A stretch of 64,000 nt of DNA from Candidatus Caldarchaeum subterraneum (GCA_000270325.1 BA000048.1:1539481-1603480); one strand, 5' to 3'; positions 15,558-24,814 are shown, numbered from the stretch's first letter. Numbers and translations: made by a program. The notes: a model not told the origin generated them from the letters alone.

Positions 15558-17186
15558 ATGGTTGAGAGAAACAGGATAGGCCTCGGCACATGGATAGACA
15601 AGCTGGCTTGGGAGATTATTGAGAGGGAGAAGCAGCTTGGTAGAAGCCTTGAAAACATAAGAACAGAGGCAGGAATAGCGGCCTCAGGCTTCATACATAT
15701 CGGAAGCCTCTCAGACTCGGTCAGGGCCTATGCTGTTTCTCTCGCCATAAAAAATCTCGGATACGGCTCCGAGATGATACAGTTCGCCGATGACATGGAC
15801 GGGCTTAGAAGCGTCCCCGCCGAAATCCCAAAAGAATATGAGAAACATCTCCTGAAGCCTGTGTCGCTTATCCCAGACCCATTCAACTGCCACGAATCCT
15901 ACGCAGAACACATGGAGACGATGCTGCTTGACACACTAGCCAAAACAGGCGTCGAATCCAAGTTCTATAGAGGATTTCACGTCTACGGCAGCGGATTGCT
16001 CAAGAACCAGATATCGAAGATACTGGAGAATGCAAAAACAATCGGCGAAAAAATCTTAGAGCTCACTGGGCAGCAAAAGTTTGTTGAGACGCTGCCCTAC
16101 TTCCCGCTATGTGCTTCATGTGGAAGAATCTACACTACTCATGCTGAGAGCTTCGACCACAAGACGGGCCGTGTACACTATGTCTGCAAAGGAGTGAGCA
16201 TTAAGAAGAGATGGTTTGAGGGATGCGGATATGAGGGTGAGGCGGATATCTCCAAGGCAGATGGCAAGCTTTCCTGGAAGGTCGAGTGGGCTGCGAGGTG
16301 GGCCGCGCTCGATGTGCGTTTCGAGGCCTACGGCAAGGATTTGGCGGCTTCTGTAATGGTGAATGACTGGGTATCCGAAAACATACTCGGATACAAGCCG
16401 CCCAAACATGTCCAGTACGAGCTCTTCCTCGACGAGTCACGGCGAAAAATCTCCAAATCCAAGGGCGTCTCAGTCTTCACACCCCATGAATGGTTCAAGT
16501 ACGGCTCTCCTCAAAGCCTTGTACTGCTTTTCCTGAAGCGCATCAAGGGAACGAGAGTGGTGTCTCCACAGCTAATACCTGCTTTAATGGATGAGCTCGA
16601 TGCGTTGGGAGAGCAACATCGCAGAAACACCGGCGACCCGAGGAGAACAGGTCTATATGTCTATGCATACATGCTTAAACCCCCTGAAAAGCCTCCGACA
16701 AAAATCTCCTACAGCCTTCTCGTGTTTCTGGCTTCTATCGCCCCCGAAGACAGGGAGACCGATTTCGTGGTCTCGAGGCTGAAACGCTATGGCTACAAAG
16801 TGGATGAAGAAGTTTTGAGGAAGGTTGAGTACGCTGTCAATTATCAAAAAGTCTTCGGAAGACCTGAGGTGAAGCCTGTTGTTGTCGACGACAACATGCG
16901 ACGAGCTGTCGACGAGGTCGCTGAAGCCGTTAGAAACGCATCCAACCCCGATACACTCCAGTCAACCATATTCGAAATTGCGCGGCGATACATGATAAAC
17001 CCACCCCAGCTCTTTCAAACACTGTACAGAATCTTGATTGGACAAGACAGCGGCCCGAAGCTGGCGCCTTTCATAATAGAAGACTACGGTGTGGAACGTG
17101 CTTACGAGGCTTTGAAACGTGTCTCACAAGGCTTATATACGGCAAAAACAGAATATGGACACCAAAAGAGTGAAGAAAGGATTTGA
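15558..17186 (+). CDS. lysK: Lysyl-tRNA synthetase, class I
   Basis: This is the class I form of LysRS, used by many archaea in place of the class II enzyme. The HIGH-equivalent motif is SGFIHIGSLSD and the KMSKS-equivalent is KISKSKG near residue 300. A Cys pair (LCASCGR) and a second pair (VCKGV...GCGYEG) suggest zinc binding. An upstream ATG at 15501 would overlap the previous gene by 31 bp; I prefer ATG 15558 because the family N-terminus begins just after it. It overlaps the OB-fold gene by 4 bp (TTGA). Confidence 0.93.
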   Translation: MVERNRIGLGTWIDKLAWEIIEREKQLGRSLENIRTEAGIAASGFIHIGSLSDSVRAYAVSLAIKNLGYGSEMIQFADDMDGLRSVPAEIPKEYEKHLLKPVSLIPDPFNCHESYAEHMETMLLDTLAKTGVESKFYRGFHVYGSGLLKNQISKILENAKTIGEKILELTGQQKFVETLPYFPLCASCGRIYTTHAESFDHKTGRVHYVCKGVSIKKRWFEGCGYEGEADISKADGKLSWKVEWAARWAALDVRFEAYGKDLAASVMVNDWVSENILGYKPPKHVQYELFLDESRRKISKSKGVSVFTPHEWFKYGSPQSLVLLFLKRIKGTRVVSPQLIPALMDELDALGEQHRRNTGDPRRTGLYVYAYMLKPPEKPPTKISYSLLVFLASIAPEDRETDFVVSRLKRYGYKVDEEVLRKVEYAVNYQKVFGRPEVKPVVVDDNMRRAVDEVAEAVRNASNPDTLQSTIFEIARRYMINPPQLFQTLYRILIGQDSGPKLAPFIIEDYGVERAYEALKRVSQGLYTAKTEYGHQKSEERI

Positions 17187-17611
17187 GCGAATTGGTTAAG
17201 ATAGGAAGCCTGACCCCGCGGTCGCGGGGCGTAAACCTCGTCGCAAAAATTGTCGAAAAACCAGAGCCACGCGTTGTCTCTTCGCAGTACGACCAGTCAG
17301 AGCATCGGTTGACAGAGGCCTTGATAGCGGACGAAACAGGAGCCATCACACTTGTTCTCTGGGACGACAACATCGACCTTGTAAACGAAGGCGACTCGAT
17401 AAAGGTTGTAAACGGGTTCATCAAGCTTTTCAGGGGAAAAATGCAGCTAAACCTCGGCAAATTCGGTAAGATTGAGCCATCGGAGGAGCCTGTGACAGAA
17501 GTAAACACCGAGAACAACCTATCCCAGAAAGAAACATACGGATCGGAGGACAGGCCTCGTGGAGGCGGGTTTAGGTCCCGTGGGTTTCAGGGAAGAAGAC
17601 GCTTTAGGTAA
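17183..17611 (+). CDS. Single OB-fold ssDNA-binding protein with Arg/Gly-rich tail
   Basis: One OB-fold (about residues 4-95; LVKIGSLTPRSRGVNLVAKI, then ITLVLWDDNIDLVNEGDSIKV) resembles crenarchaeal/thaumarchaeal SSB or an RPA fragment. An acidic-polar linker and an RGG-like basic tail follow. Bacterial SSBs end in an acidic tip; here the tail is basic, so it may bind nucleic acid rather than recruit proteins. The TTG start overlaps the LysRS stop, giving coupled translation. Binding RNA rather than ssDNA is a fair alternative. Confidence 0.8.
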   Translation: MSELVKIGSLTPRSRGVNLVAKIVEKPEPRVVSSQYDQSEHRLTEALIADETGAITLVLWDDNIDLVNEGDSIKVVNGFIKLFRGKMQLNLGKFGKIEPSEEPVTEVNTENNLSQKETYGSEDRPRGGGFRSRGFQGRRRFR

Positions 17612-18872
17612 CCTCTAAAGGCTCCACTAACAACACACCGTTCTCTTTTCCCACAACTTTTATTCTATCGTTTTCTTTAACAGGTTTGACAGCTTTAGCG
17701 CGCCAGTATTCACCTTCGACGAAAACGTACCCGATTTGACCAGTTTCTATGTTTTCAGCCGCCCTTCCCAGTTTCGGCTCCGCGCCCATCGGCTTTTTCC
17801 TCTGGGCTTTTAATGCTTTGTAAATAAGAAACCCTAGGAAAGCGGCTACGAATACAGAGGTGGAAATGACAGTTGTCAGCAGCGTTCCTGTCCACTCTGG
17901 TGATACGAGGGACGGTGTCGGCGGATACCCACCGATCAGAATCATTCCAACGGTCAGTGAAACAAGTCCGCCGAACCCTGCGACACCGAAACCTGGGCTA
18001 AGAAGCTCATACAGCAAGAGGGCGGCGCCGAGGACAACGAGAAACGCTCCCGCCCAGTTTATGTTGAGGCCCTGGCCTACGAGGCCGAGAACAATCATCA
18101 ACCCACCTACGATTTCCCCACCCCATCCCGGGGTGGAGAGACCAACCAACAAGATCAATATTCCTAGGAAAAGGAGGATGCTCGAAACAATAGGGTCTGA
18201 TAGGGCTGACACAAGAGATTCAGTTACTCCTGGCCTTATTTCTGTTAAGACCGCGCTTCTTAGGTTGAGAGTTTTTTCACCCGTGACTGTTCGCACGGTG
18301 CGTCCATCCGCCAGAGCCAGCAACTCCTCCATATCAGAGGCAACAGCCTCTATCAGTCCTGCCTCAAGAGCCGAGGAGGGGTTAAAGTTCTTGTTCTCCA
18401 AAACGGTTTTCACAGCTTCATCACGGTTCCTGCCTCTCGACTCTGCCAAAGTCCCCATCTTCTCCGCGAAAAAGTTCAGAACCTTGCTCTCTGTTACAGG
18501 TTCTCCACCTGCTACGGGCTGCGCTGAGCCTATCAAGGTCTCGGGCGCCATGGCCGCGAAATGAGTCGACATCAAGATGTATGTCCCGGCTGATAGAGCC
18601 TTTCCTCCAACTGGGTAAACGAATCCTATGACGGGGGTCGGAGACCTCTCAATCGCCTCTACAATCCTAAGCATAGCGTCCGCGCTTCCGCCCAGCGTGT
18701 TAATCGTGATGACCACTGCTTCGTAGCGAGACGATGCCAGCGTCCGCTCAATATACATAGCCGTTCCTGATGAAATGTATCCATCTATGGTGAGATAGAG
18801 AACTTGAGGAGTTTCGCTATAACTGGACAACAGTAGGACGCTGCACACAAGCAGGAGAGCGGCTATTCTCAT
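17604..18872 (-). CDS. nfeD: NfeD-family membrane serine protease (1510-N type)
   Basis: A long NfeD with an N-terminal ClpP-like protease domain, a four- to five-helix membrane region and a C-terminal OB-fold. After the signal peptide (MRIAALLLVCSVLLLSS), the catalytic Ser is in GGKALSAGTY (Ser94) and the Lys is near residue 138, matching Ser97/Lys138 of Pyrococcus PH1510. Membrane segments cluster at about 230-360. The start is ATG 18872, overlapping the stomatin stop; the frame extends upstream but only through stomatin coding. The Pyrococcus pair cleaves the C-terminus of stomatin, so this operon probably does the same. Confidence 0.92.
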   Translation of the reverse strand: MRIAALLLVCSVLLLSSYSETPQVLYLTIDGYISSGTAMYIERTLASSRYEAVVITINTLGGSADAMLRIVEAIERSPTPVIGFVYPVGGKALSAGTYILMSTHFAAMAPETLIGSAQPVAGGEPVTESKVLNFFAEKMGTLAESRGRNRDEAVKTVLENKNFNPSSALEAGLIEAVASDMEELLALADGRTVRTVTGEKTLNLRSAVLTEIRPGVTESLVSALSDPIVSSILLFLGILILLVGLSTPGWGGEIVGGLMIVLGLVGQGLNINWAGAFLVVLGAALLLYELLSPGFGVAGFGGLVSLTVGMILIGGYPPTPSLVSPEWTGTLLTTVISTSVFVAAFLGFLIYKALKAQRKKPMGAEPKLGRAAENIETGQIGYVFVEGEYWRAKAVKPVKENDRIKVVGKENGVLLVEPLEVT

Positions 18873-19681
18873 TCTTTCTTCTGAGAGGTTAATCCGAGTA
18901 TTGTGCCGAGTTCCTTCGTGGCGGATTCGGTTACGACAATCATGTTTTTCTCGCGGGCGATTTCGCTCCAAGTCTGCAGCTCCCTGAGCCTAAGCGCAAT
19001 CGGGTGCTGTGCATAGTAATCAGCCGCCTGAGCCATTTTCTCAGCCGCCATAAGCTCACCCTCCGCAGCAATTATCCTGCTTCTTCTCTCCCTCTCAGCC
19101 TCCGCCTGCTTCGCGATGGCACGCTGCATCATCTCCGGAATCACTACATCCCTCAGCGCCACGGTAGTGACCTTGATACCCCAAGGCTCAGTTGCCTCAT
19201 CAAGTATCTGCTGAATCCGCTTGTTCAGCTCCTCCCGTCGTGTCAAAAGATCATCCAGCTCAACCTGTCCAATCACATCTCTCAAGGTGGTCTGCGCCAA
19301 AAGAGCAGAGGCTGTGAAGTAATCCTTCACCTTCAAAACAGCCATCATCGGGTCCGTGACCCTGAAGTATACGATTGCGTCGACATCGACAGTGACGTTA
19401 TCCTTTGTTATAATCCGCTGCTTGGGGACATCGAAGGTAACCAGCCTTAGGTCGATAATTCTTCTCCTGTCAATTACTGGCAGAATCACGACCACCCCGG
19501 GACCCTTAACACCTATAAGACGTCCTAACCTGAATATCACCGCCCTCTCATACTCTGTCACAACCTTTATCGAAGCCGACAATATGATGATCAGCAGCAG
19601 CAATATTAGGGAGAGTGGGAGAAGCAGGTCCGGAGTGATTATTGAAACAAATAACATGTTACTCGATGGAGACATGTCCAT
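18869..19681 (-). CDS. Stomatin/prohibitin (SPFH) membrane protein
   Basis: An N-terminal membrane helix (about residues 10-34) is followed by the SPFH domain (EYERAVIFRLGRLIGVKGPGV onward; VDVDAIVYFRVTDP) and a helical region with AKQAEAERERRSRIIAAEGE near residues 185-204. These proteins oligomerise in membrane microdomains. The C-terminus VTESATKELG...LTSQKKE would be the protease target if the Pyrococcus model holds. The ATG lies about 25 bp from a TATATAAG element at 19701-19710. It overlaps nfeD by 4 bp. Confidence 0.93.
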   Translation of the reverse strand: MDMSPSSNMLFVSIITPDLLLPLSLILLLLIIILSASIKVVTEYERAVIFRLGRLIGVKGPGVVVILPVIDRRRIIDLRLVTFDVPKQRIITKDNVTVDVDAIVYFRVTDPMMAVLKVKDYFTASALLAQTTLRDVIGQVELDDLLTRREELNKRIQQILDEATEPWGIKVTTVALRDVVIPEMMQRAIAKQAEAERERRSRIIAAEGELMAAEKMAQAADYYAQHPIALRLRELQTWSEIAREKNMIVVTESATKELGTILGLTSQKKE

Positions 19682-19700
19682 AGCAAATTTGCCACGTGGC

Positions 19701-19710
19701 TATATAAGAA
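19701..19710 (-). promoter_or_regulatory. TATA box of the stomatin-nfeD operon
   Basis: On the minus strand this reads TTCTTATATA, centred about 25 bp before the stomatin ATG at 19681. This predicts a leaderless transcript. Confidence 0.6.
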
Positions 19711-19821
19711 CATGTTTCCAAAACAATACAGACATAACTCCCAGTTAATACCCAGACTAGCTTTGACACCATGGGTTGAGTTAGCTTTTATACCGCTGCT
19801 GATTGAATTACAAACGGTAAA

Positions 19822-21255
19822 ATGGAAGAGGAAAAAACACAGCCAACACCCATCCCCAGTGAGGTAGAACAGGTCAACCTACAGCAAATGGAGGAGGCGT
19901 TGAAGCAGGCGGGTGTGCCGCAGACACAGCTGAAAAGATACATAAAAGGTGTCAATAAGCTGCGACAGCTGGAAAAACAATATGGAAAACCGTTCCAAGT
20001 TCTCTTCAGAGAATATGAGAAGAGGTTCCGCGACAGCGTCAAACTCGAATACAGCATAAACGAGCTTCTGGAAAAACGGCGTAAAATCGAGGAAGACCTC
20101 CGCGTATACATGGAGCAGCAAAGGCTTACGTTGGAGACAGTCAACCGCGTCAACAACATAATCCGCAGCCTCGAGAAATACGGCGTAAACATAGGTCACC
20201 TTGAGAATTTGGCAAAAGTTGCCGCAAAAGTGTCCGAGACCGGCACAGACTTTAAACAGGTTTTTGAAACCTTTGCAAAGCTCGAGGAAGCTGAGAATAG
20301 GCTGAAAGAAACACAAGCCATGATTGAGGAAAACGAAAAAAGGCTAGAGGAGGTTGAGACCGAGCTACAGAGAAAGATTGCCAGGCTTAGAGAAGTTTCT
20401 GGGGTTGAGCCAGACATTGAGAAACTGAGCGAAACACTCAGCAAGCTTCGAACAGAGGTAGAGTTGCTTGAAAAAAGAGAGGAGGAGCTGAGGCAGAAAA
20501 ACAACGAACTTGCTAGAGAGTATGAGGCGTTGCTTGGCTTCAGAACAGACACCGCCTCTCTGCTGAAATTGATTGAGGAAAAGAGGAACGAGCTCAACCG
20601 GTTGGATGAAGAGCTGGCGAGGGTGCGGGATACACTTCAAACTCTCGAGGAAGAAGTCGCGTCGGCTAGGTCATTGCTTCTGCTGCTTCAGAACCCGGAG
20701 CTGGTGAAGAAAGAGGATTTGGAGACACTTTCTAGGCAGCTGGCTAACCTTTCGAACATCAAAGCAGGTCAGATGCCTGAGCTTAAGGCTCTCGAGCCTT
20801 CGCTGCTTGAAAACGTTCGGAAACGGGTTGTTGAGCTGGTTATGCCAGTCATCAGGTCCGAGCTTGTCCCACACTGGGTTTTCGAGAAGCTTGAAAAAGA
20901 GTTTAAGGAGGTTGCCGCCAGAAAGGCTCAGCTGGAGGAGGAGAACGAGAGACTTAGGAACGAGCTCAACCAGCTCCGGGGGACCAAGCCGCAGACCGCT
21001 GTGCAGGCTGTTCCTCAGCTGCCGAGAAAATTCCAGCTCCTGAAAAAGAAAACCGAGCTTTCAACAGACAGCGGCATAAAGATAAAGCTAAAATGTGTTT
21101 ACTGCCAGAACTCATCGCTGATGATTCTTCCAAACAAACAGGAGCTGGAGGAGGCAGCATCTTCAAACGATGTTCTTGTCACGACATGTGGTTCATGCGG
21201 CAAAGACATACCCATCGACCCACGGTTTTTGATAGACAGATTTTTCAAAGGGTGA
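19822..21255 (+). CDS. Coiled-coil protein with C-terminal zinc ribbon, unknown function
   Basis: The 477-residue protein is almost entirely charged heptads from about residue 55 to 395, with breaks near 120-150 (NIGHLENLAKVAAKV) and 290-330. It ends in a zinc ribbon: CVYC and CGSCG pairs in the last 65 residues. It has no ATP-binding head, so it is not an SMC or Rad50. The N-terminus is acidic and Pro/Gln-rich. It lies 6 bp before a small gene and then hjc, so it is likely co-expressed with a DNA-junction nuclease. A TTTATACC element at about 19786-19793 is about 30 bp upstream of the ATG. I do not recognise a family. Confidence 0.75.
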   Translation: MEEEKTQPTPIPSEVEQVNLQQMEEALKQAGVPQTQLKRYIKGVNKLRQLEKQYGKPFQVLFREYEKRFRDSVKLEYSINELLEKRRKIEEDLRVYMEQQRLTLETVNRVNNIIRSLEKYGVNIGHLENLAKVAAKVSETGTDFKQVFETFAKLEEAENRLKETQAMIEENEKRLEEVETELQRKIARLREVSGVEPDIEKLSETLSKLRTEVELLEKREEELRQKNNELAREYEALLGFRTDTASLLKLIEEKRNELNRLDEELARVRDTLQTLEEEVASARSLLLLLQNPELVKKEDLETLSRQLANLSNIKAGQMPELKALEPSLLENVRKRVVELVMPVIRSELVPHWVFEKLEKEFKEVAARKAQLEEENERLRNELNQLRGTKPQTAVQAVPQLPRKFQLLKKKTELSTDSGIKIKLKCVYCQNSSLMILPNKQELEEAASSNDVLVTTCGSCGKDIPIDPRFLIDRFFKG

Positions 21256-21261
21256 GAAAGT

Positions 21262-21639
21262 TTGCGGAAGAGCCATCCTATCGTTCAGATGCTGAAATGG
21301 AAGACTCGGCTGCTCAGCGAGGAAGAGATCATCCAGATACTGTCTGCTATCGGTGGAATAGACCGTAACCCCTTTACGTTGACGGACTTGACTGAGAAGC
21401 TTCCCGACTCTATTTCTAAAAATGAGAAGAAAAGACGAAGTGTCTCCACTTTTCTCTCCAACCTGGTTGAGATCGGCTATTTGACGAAGCCGTCCGAACG
21501 CAAGTGGCTGAAGAACGCCTCCACCCTAAGCATATACCTAAGCCCGCTGTTGATAGAGCTTAACGACATGGAGCGCCATTCCACACAGTCTTCTGAAAAA
21601 AGCGAGCGTAGAATCATCCAGCTCGAGGACAAGAGATAA
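21262..21639 (+). CDS. Small unknown protein, possible winged helix, between coiled-coil gene and hjc
   Basis: The 125-residue protein starts at TTG 21262. Residues 15-75 (LLSEEEIIQILSAIG..., RRSVSTFLSNLVEIGYLTKP) look like a winged-helix arrangement with a recognition helix and wing. The rest is polar. Its stop shares the A of the hjc ATG (TAATG overlap), so the two are coupled. No function is assigned. Confidence 0.6.
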   Translation: MRKSHPIVQMLKWKTRLLSEEEIIQILSAIGGIDRNPFTLTDLTEKLPDSISKNEKKRRSVSTFLSNLVEIGYLTKPSERKWLKNASTLSIYLSPLLIELNDMERHSTQSSEKSERRIIQLEDKR

Positions 21640-22067
21640 TGCCGCGGAAACCCGCCGACCCTACCTCGCCTAGGTACAAGTCACGCCTTGGGTACGAAGG
21701 TGAATATAGTTTGCTGAGACGGTTTATTGAAGTGGAGGAGAACGGGTTTTACGCCGTGAGGACACCTGGCAGTGGAACAGGTAAGATGGCTAAGCCCGAT
21801 ATTATAGCGGTCGATAAAGGAGAGCTTCTGGCTATTGAGGTGAAGAGCAGCAGCAAGGATTATGCCGCCTTCTCCGCCGAGCAGGTGGGGAGGCTGCTAA
21901 AATTTGTGGAAAGGTTTATGATTGTTTGTCCACACTGCGGGGGCAAGATACATCCCAAGCCTGTGGCGGCTGTTAGGTTTGTGGGAAGAGGCTGGGAGTT
22001 CATAGACCTAAGCAAGTCGGAGCCAGGTTCAGGTCTCTTCGTGAGGTGGCGACCTGATGGTCGATGA
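21639..22067 (+). CDS. hjc: Archaeal Holliday junction resolvase Hjc
   Basis: Hjc is a dimeric nuclease that cuts four-way junctions symmetrically. The nuclease core is intact: Glu in GYEGEY, RTPGSG, Asp in KPDIIAV, and Glu-x-Lys in AIEVKSSS, followed by SAEQVGRLLKFV. An insertion with CPHCGG plus a nearby histidine suggests a half zinc site not usual in the shortest members. It overlaps the upstream small gene by 1 bp and the Lrp-type gene by 11 bp. Confidence 0.93.
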   Translation: MPRKPADPTSPRYKSRLGYEGEYSLLRRFIEVEENGFYAVRTPGSGTGKMAKPDIIAVDKGELLAIEVKSSSKDYAAFSAEQVGRLLKFVERFMIVCPHCGGKIHPKPVAAVRFVGRGWEFIDLSKSEPGSGLFVRWRPDGR

Positions 22068-22503
22068 ACTGGACCTTAAGATATTGAATATTCTTTTCGA
22101 GGATGGTAGAGCTTCTTTCGCCGACATCGGGCGCAAACTTGGTGTTAGCGAGAATACCGTCAGGTTTCGTTTTCAGAAGTTGGTGAAGACGGGTGTTATC
22201 CGGAAGGTTACCGTGCTGGTTGACCATGTTAAGCTGGGGCTGAAGAACTCCGCCGCTCTGATGCTCAAAATAGACCCCACAAAAATAAACCGTGTATTGG
22301 ATGAGCTAAAACAGCTGCGCGAAATCGCGAACATCTACCAGCTTTCAGGAGACTTCGACGCCATAGCAGTTGCCTACGGCCGCGACCTCGACCACATACG
22401 GGAAATAGTGGAGCAGATAAAAAAAATCCCAGGCATTATCTCGGTCAACACATTGGTAACCCTTAGGGTCGTTAAAACAGACACACGCTACGGACTCGTC
22501 TAA
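22057..22503 (+). CDS. Lrp/AsnC-family transcription regulator
   Basis: The N-terminal winged HTH (LDLKILNILFEDGRASFADIGRKLGVSENTVRFR...) and the C-terminal RAM-type ligand domain (about residues 70-145, with GDFDAIAVAYGRD) are both complete. Such proteins bind amino acids or related metabolites and assemble as octamers. It starts 11 bp before the end of hjc. A regulator tied to a recombination gene is unusual but may simply reflect dense packing. Confidence 0.9.
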   Translation: MVDELDLKILNILFEDGRASFADIGRKLGVSENTVRFRFQKLVKTGVIRKVTVLVDHVKLGLKNSAALMLKIDPTKINRVLDELKQLREIANIYQLSGDFDAIAVAYGRDLDHIREIVEQIKKIPGIISVNTLVTLRVVKTDTRYGLV

Positions 22504-22639
22504 CACGCCGCGACCTAACAATAAGCTATACCTTAAAACCCGTTACATCTCATTCTTCAATCTATCCTAAATGGTTCTGGCGGCCAACATACGTTAAGAG
22601 AATCCACTTTAGTGTCTACTGAATCACGATGTTACGGCA

Positions 22640-22648
22640 ACTTTATAC
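22640..22648 (+). promoter_or_regulatory. TATA box upstream of the SHMT gene
   Basis: The CTTTATACC-type element lies about 20-25 bp before the start at 22664, inside a 160-bp intergenic stretch with no other recognisable feature. Confidence 0.5.
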
Positions 22649-22663
22649 CTAGCATAGGGATAT

Positions 22664-23839
22664 ATGGCTGGTTGTTGTGTGTTGGATGTGGTTGTTTCAC
22701 CGCTGGTTGCTGTGCGTGAACATGAGAGGTTTCGCAGGCGCTGTGTAAACCTAGTTGCTAGTGAGAATGTTCTCAGCCCTGCGGTGCGGAGAGCTCTCGG
22801 GTCAGACATGGGTTCGCGGTATTCGCTTAGGCCTGAGTTCTACGGCGGCACAAGGTATATTCAGGAGGTTTGGAGACTGGCTGAGGAGCTTGGTCGTCTG
22901 GTTTTTGGAGCGGAGTTCTGCAGCGTGGCTCCTCTCTCCGGTCACGTGGCTTTGATGATGGCTCTTTACGCATGTGTGCCTCGTGGAGGTAAAATCGCTT
23001 GTGTTGACCCGGGGTTCGCAGGCTACCCGGGCCTAGAAATTGACAAGATTCCACAAGTAATGGGCTATTCTGTTATCAAATTGACGGAGAAGGAGCTTTG
23101 CATCGATGTGGAAGAGGCTGTCGAAATGGTTTCGAGAGAGAAGCCTGATGCCGTGGTTCTGGGCGCGAGCCTGATTCTATACCCCATGCCCGTACGGGAA
23201 CTGGCTGAAACAGTTCACAACTACGGAGGAGTTGTAGTCTACGATGCCTCGCATGTCCTCGGCCTCGTCGCCGGAGGAGTTTTCCAGCAGCCTCTCAAAG
23301 AGGGCGCGGACATCATGATCGGCTCAACACATAAAAGCTTCTTCGGCCCACAAGGCGGCATAATATTAACAAACGACACACATCTCGCCAAGAAGATTGA
23401 GGAAAACACTTTCCACAAATTCGTCGACAACATTCATTTCAACAGAGTGGCCGCGCTCGCCGTCGCCCTCGACGAGATACGTAGACACGGAAAAATGTAT
23501 GCTACACGGGTTGTGGATAACGCGAGGACGTTGGCCGAGTCTCTTGAAAAAGCGGGGCTGAAGCCTTTCAGAAACAGGCTAGGCTACACCTTCAGCCACC
23601 AAGTCTATTTACCCTATTCGGTTGACGAGGCGGCCCATGTCTGCAACGTACTTGAGAAGAACCACATCATCGCAGACATCGGTGTAAGGTTTGGAACATG
23701 CGAGGTAACTAGAAGAGGGATGGGTTTGAGGCAGATGGGGCAGATAGCCAAGCTTGTATCCTCGGCTCTCAGGGGCGAGGATGTGAAGAGGGATGCTGTG
23801 ACGCTGGCTAACCGGTTTAAATCCATCAAATACACATAA
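22664..23839 (+). CDS. glyA: Serine hydroxymethyltransferase-family PLP enzyme
   Basis: SHMT interconverts serine and glycine with a pterin one-carbon carrier. The family opening LVASENVLSPAVR, the early SRYSLRPEFYGGTRYIQEVW, the PLP Asp-x-x-His in VVYDASHVLG, and the Schiff-base Lys in MIGSTHKSFFGPQGG are clear. At 391 residues it is shorter than bacterial GlyA (about 415-430), and the folate-binding YxGN region is altered (FYGGTRY). A specialised archaeal SHMT or a related aldolase is possible. It is followed after 12 bp by the mevalonate decarboxylase gene. Confidence 0.82.
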   Translation: MAGCCVLDVVVSPLVAVREHERFRRRCVNLVASENVLSPAVRRALGSDMGSRYSLRPEFYGGTRYIQEVWRLAEELGRLVFGAEFCSVAPLSGHVALMMALYACVPRGGKIACVDPGFAGYPGLEIDKIPQVMGYSVIKLTEKELCIDVEEAVEMVSREKPDAVVLGASLILYPMPVRELAETVHNYGGVVVYDASHVLGLVAGGVFQQPLKEGADIMIGSTHKSFFGPQGGIILTNDTHLAKKIEENTFHKFVDNIHFNRVAALAVALDEIRRHGKMYATRVVDNARTLAESLEKAGLKPFRNRLGYTFSHQVYLPYSVDEAAHVCNVLEKNHIIADIGVRFGTCEVTRRGMGLRQMGQIAKLVSSALRGEDVKRDAVTLANRFKSIKYT

Positions 23840-23851
23840 ACACAGCCGAGA

Positions 23852-24814
23852 ATGAAAGCGAAGGCTGTCGCACATCCTATGGAGGGCCTGGTCAAATACC
23901 ATGGGTTAAAGGACTGGAGGCTGAGAATACCCTATCACGACAGTATTTCTGTCAACCTCAAAGCCTTCAACACCGTGACGGAAGTTGAGTTCGGCGATTT
24001 TGAGGACTCGGCGATGGTCGACGGGGTAGCTCTTGAGGGGCGGGAGCTGGAGAGGGTTAAGGCGGTCATCGACCATGTCAGAAAACTCGCAGGCATAGAA
24101 GCAGGGTTCAGAATGGTTTCCCGCAACTCGATGCCTAAGGGAAGCGTGAAAGGCCTAGGGTTTAGCTCATCGGCCGGAGCGGCTCTCGCGGCCGCCGCAT
24201 ACAGAGCCGCTGGGCTCGATAAGATGTATGGATGGGATTATAGGCTTGTTTCCCGGATTGCGAGGAGACTGGCTGGATCCGCCTGTAGAAGCGTGGTTGG
24301 ATGGTATGCGAGATGGTTTACAGGATTCTCTGACGAAACCTCCTACGCCGTCTCATTCGCAGATGAAAAAGACCTCGACATCAGGATTGTGGTTGTGCCC
24401 CTGAGCCTCGGCTTCAGGACAGAGGATGCACACCGAGAAGCTGAGTTATCGGCATTTTTTGAGGCAAGGGTGAAAGCTGCTCAGAAGAGATGCGACATGC
24501 TGGAGCAGGTTATTAAAGACGGTGATTTTACAGGGTTTGGTCAACTTGTTGAGCTTGACGCGCTTGAGCTTCACGGCGTCACCTCGACAGGGCCCTCGAG
24601 GATGATTTTAGCAACCAAGGATAGCATGCGCATCGTTGAGCTCGTCCAGGACATGAGGAGAGAAAATGTCGAGTGCTATTTCTCCATGCAAACCGGGCCA
24701 ACGGTCTTCATCAACTGCCTACCCGAAGACTCTGAATACGTCGCCACAAGGGTAGCGGATGCAGGCTACCGATGTGTAGTCTCAGAGATAGGTGGCCCTG
24801 TCAAGACAGAGTAG
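23852..24814 (+). CDS. mvaD: Mevalonate (di)phosphate decarboxylase-like GHMP enzyme
   Basis: This is a GHMP-fold decarboxylase of the mevalonate route to isopentenyl units. Conserved pieces are EGLVKYHG (Lys14), ISVNLKAF, SMPKGSVKGLGFSSSAGAALAAA (phosphate loop), GSACRSVVGWYARW (with Arg), and ELDALELHGV with the catalytic-type Asp. All three residues typical of a decarboxylase are present. Whether it uses mevalonate diphosphate, phosphomevalonate or the 3,5-bisphosphate is not clear, because archaea use several variants. Confidence 0.83.
   Translation: MKAKAVAHPMEGLVKYHGLKDWRLRIPYHDSISVNLKAFNTVTEVEFGDFEDSAMVDGVALEGRELERVKAVIDHVRKLAGIEAGFRMVSRNSMPKGSVKGLGFSSSAGAALAAAAYRAAGLDKMYGWDYRLVSRIARRLAGSACRSVVGWYARWFTGFSDETSYAVSFADEKDLDIRIVVVPLSLGFRTEDAHREAELSAFFEARVKAAQKRCDMLEQVIKDGDFTGFGQLVELDALELHGVTSTGPSRMILATKDSMRIVELVQDMRRENVECYFSMQTGPTVFINCLPEDSEYVATRVADAGYRCVVSEIGGPVKTE

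Noticed and set aside
17860-18564. A 234-residue open frame on the plus strand opposite nfeD
   Set aside because: Composition is Pro/Ser/Arg-rich without domain features, and the minus strand has a complete NfeD protease with its active-site residues.
17604-19681. NfeD-stomatin pair as a novel system
   Set aside because: The same pair is well described in Pyrococcus (PH1510/PH1511).
19788-20316. Long open frames opposite the coiled-coil gene, rich in Ser/Leu/Phe
   Set aside because: They are the reverse complement of Glu/Lys/Arg-rich heptads, a common artefact of charged coiled coils.
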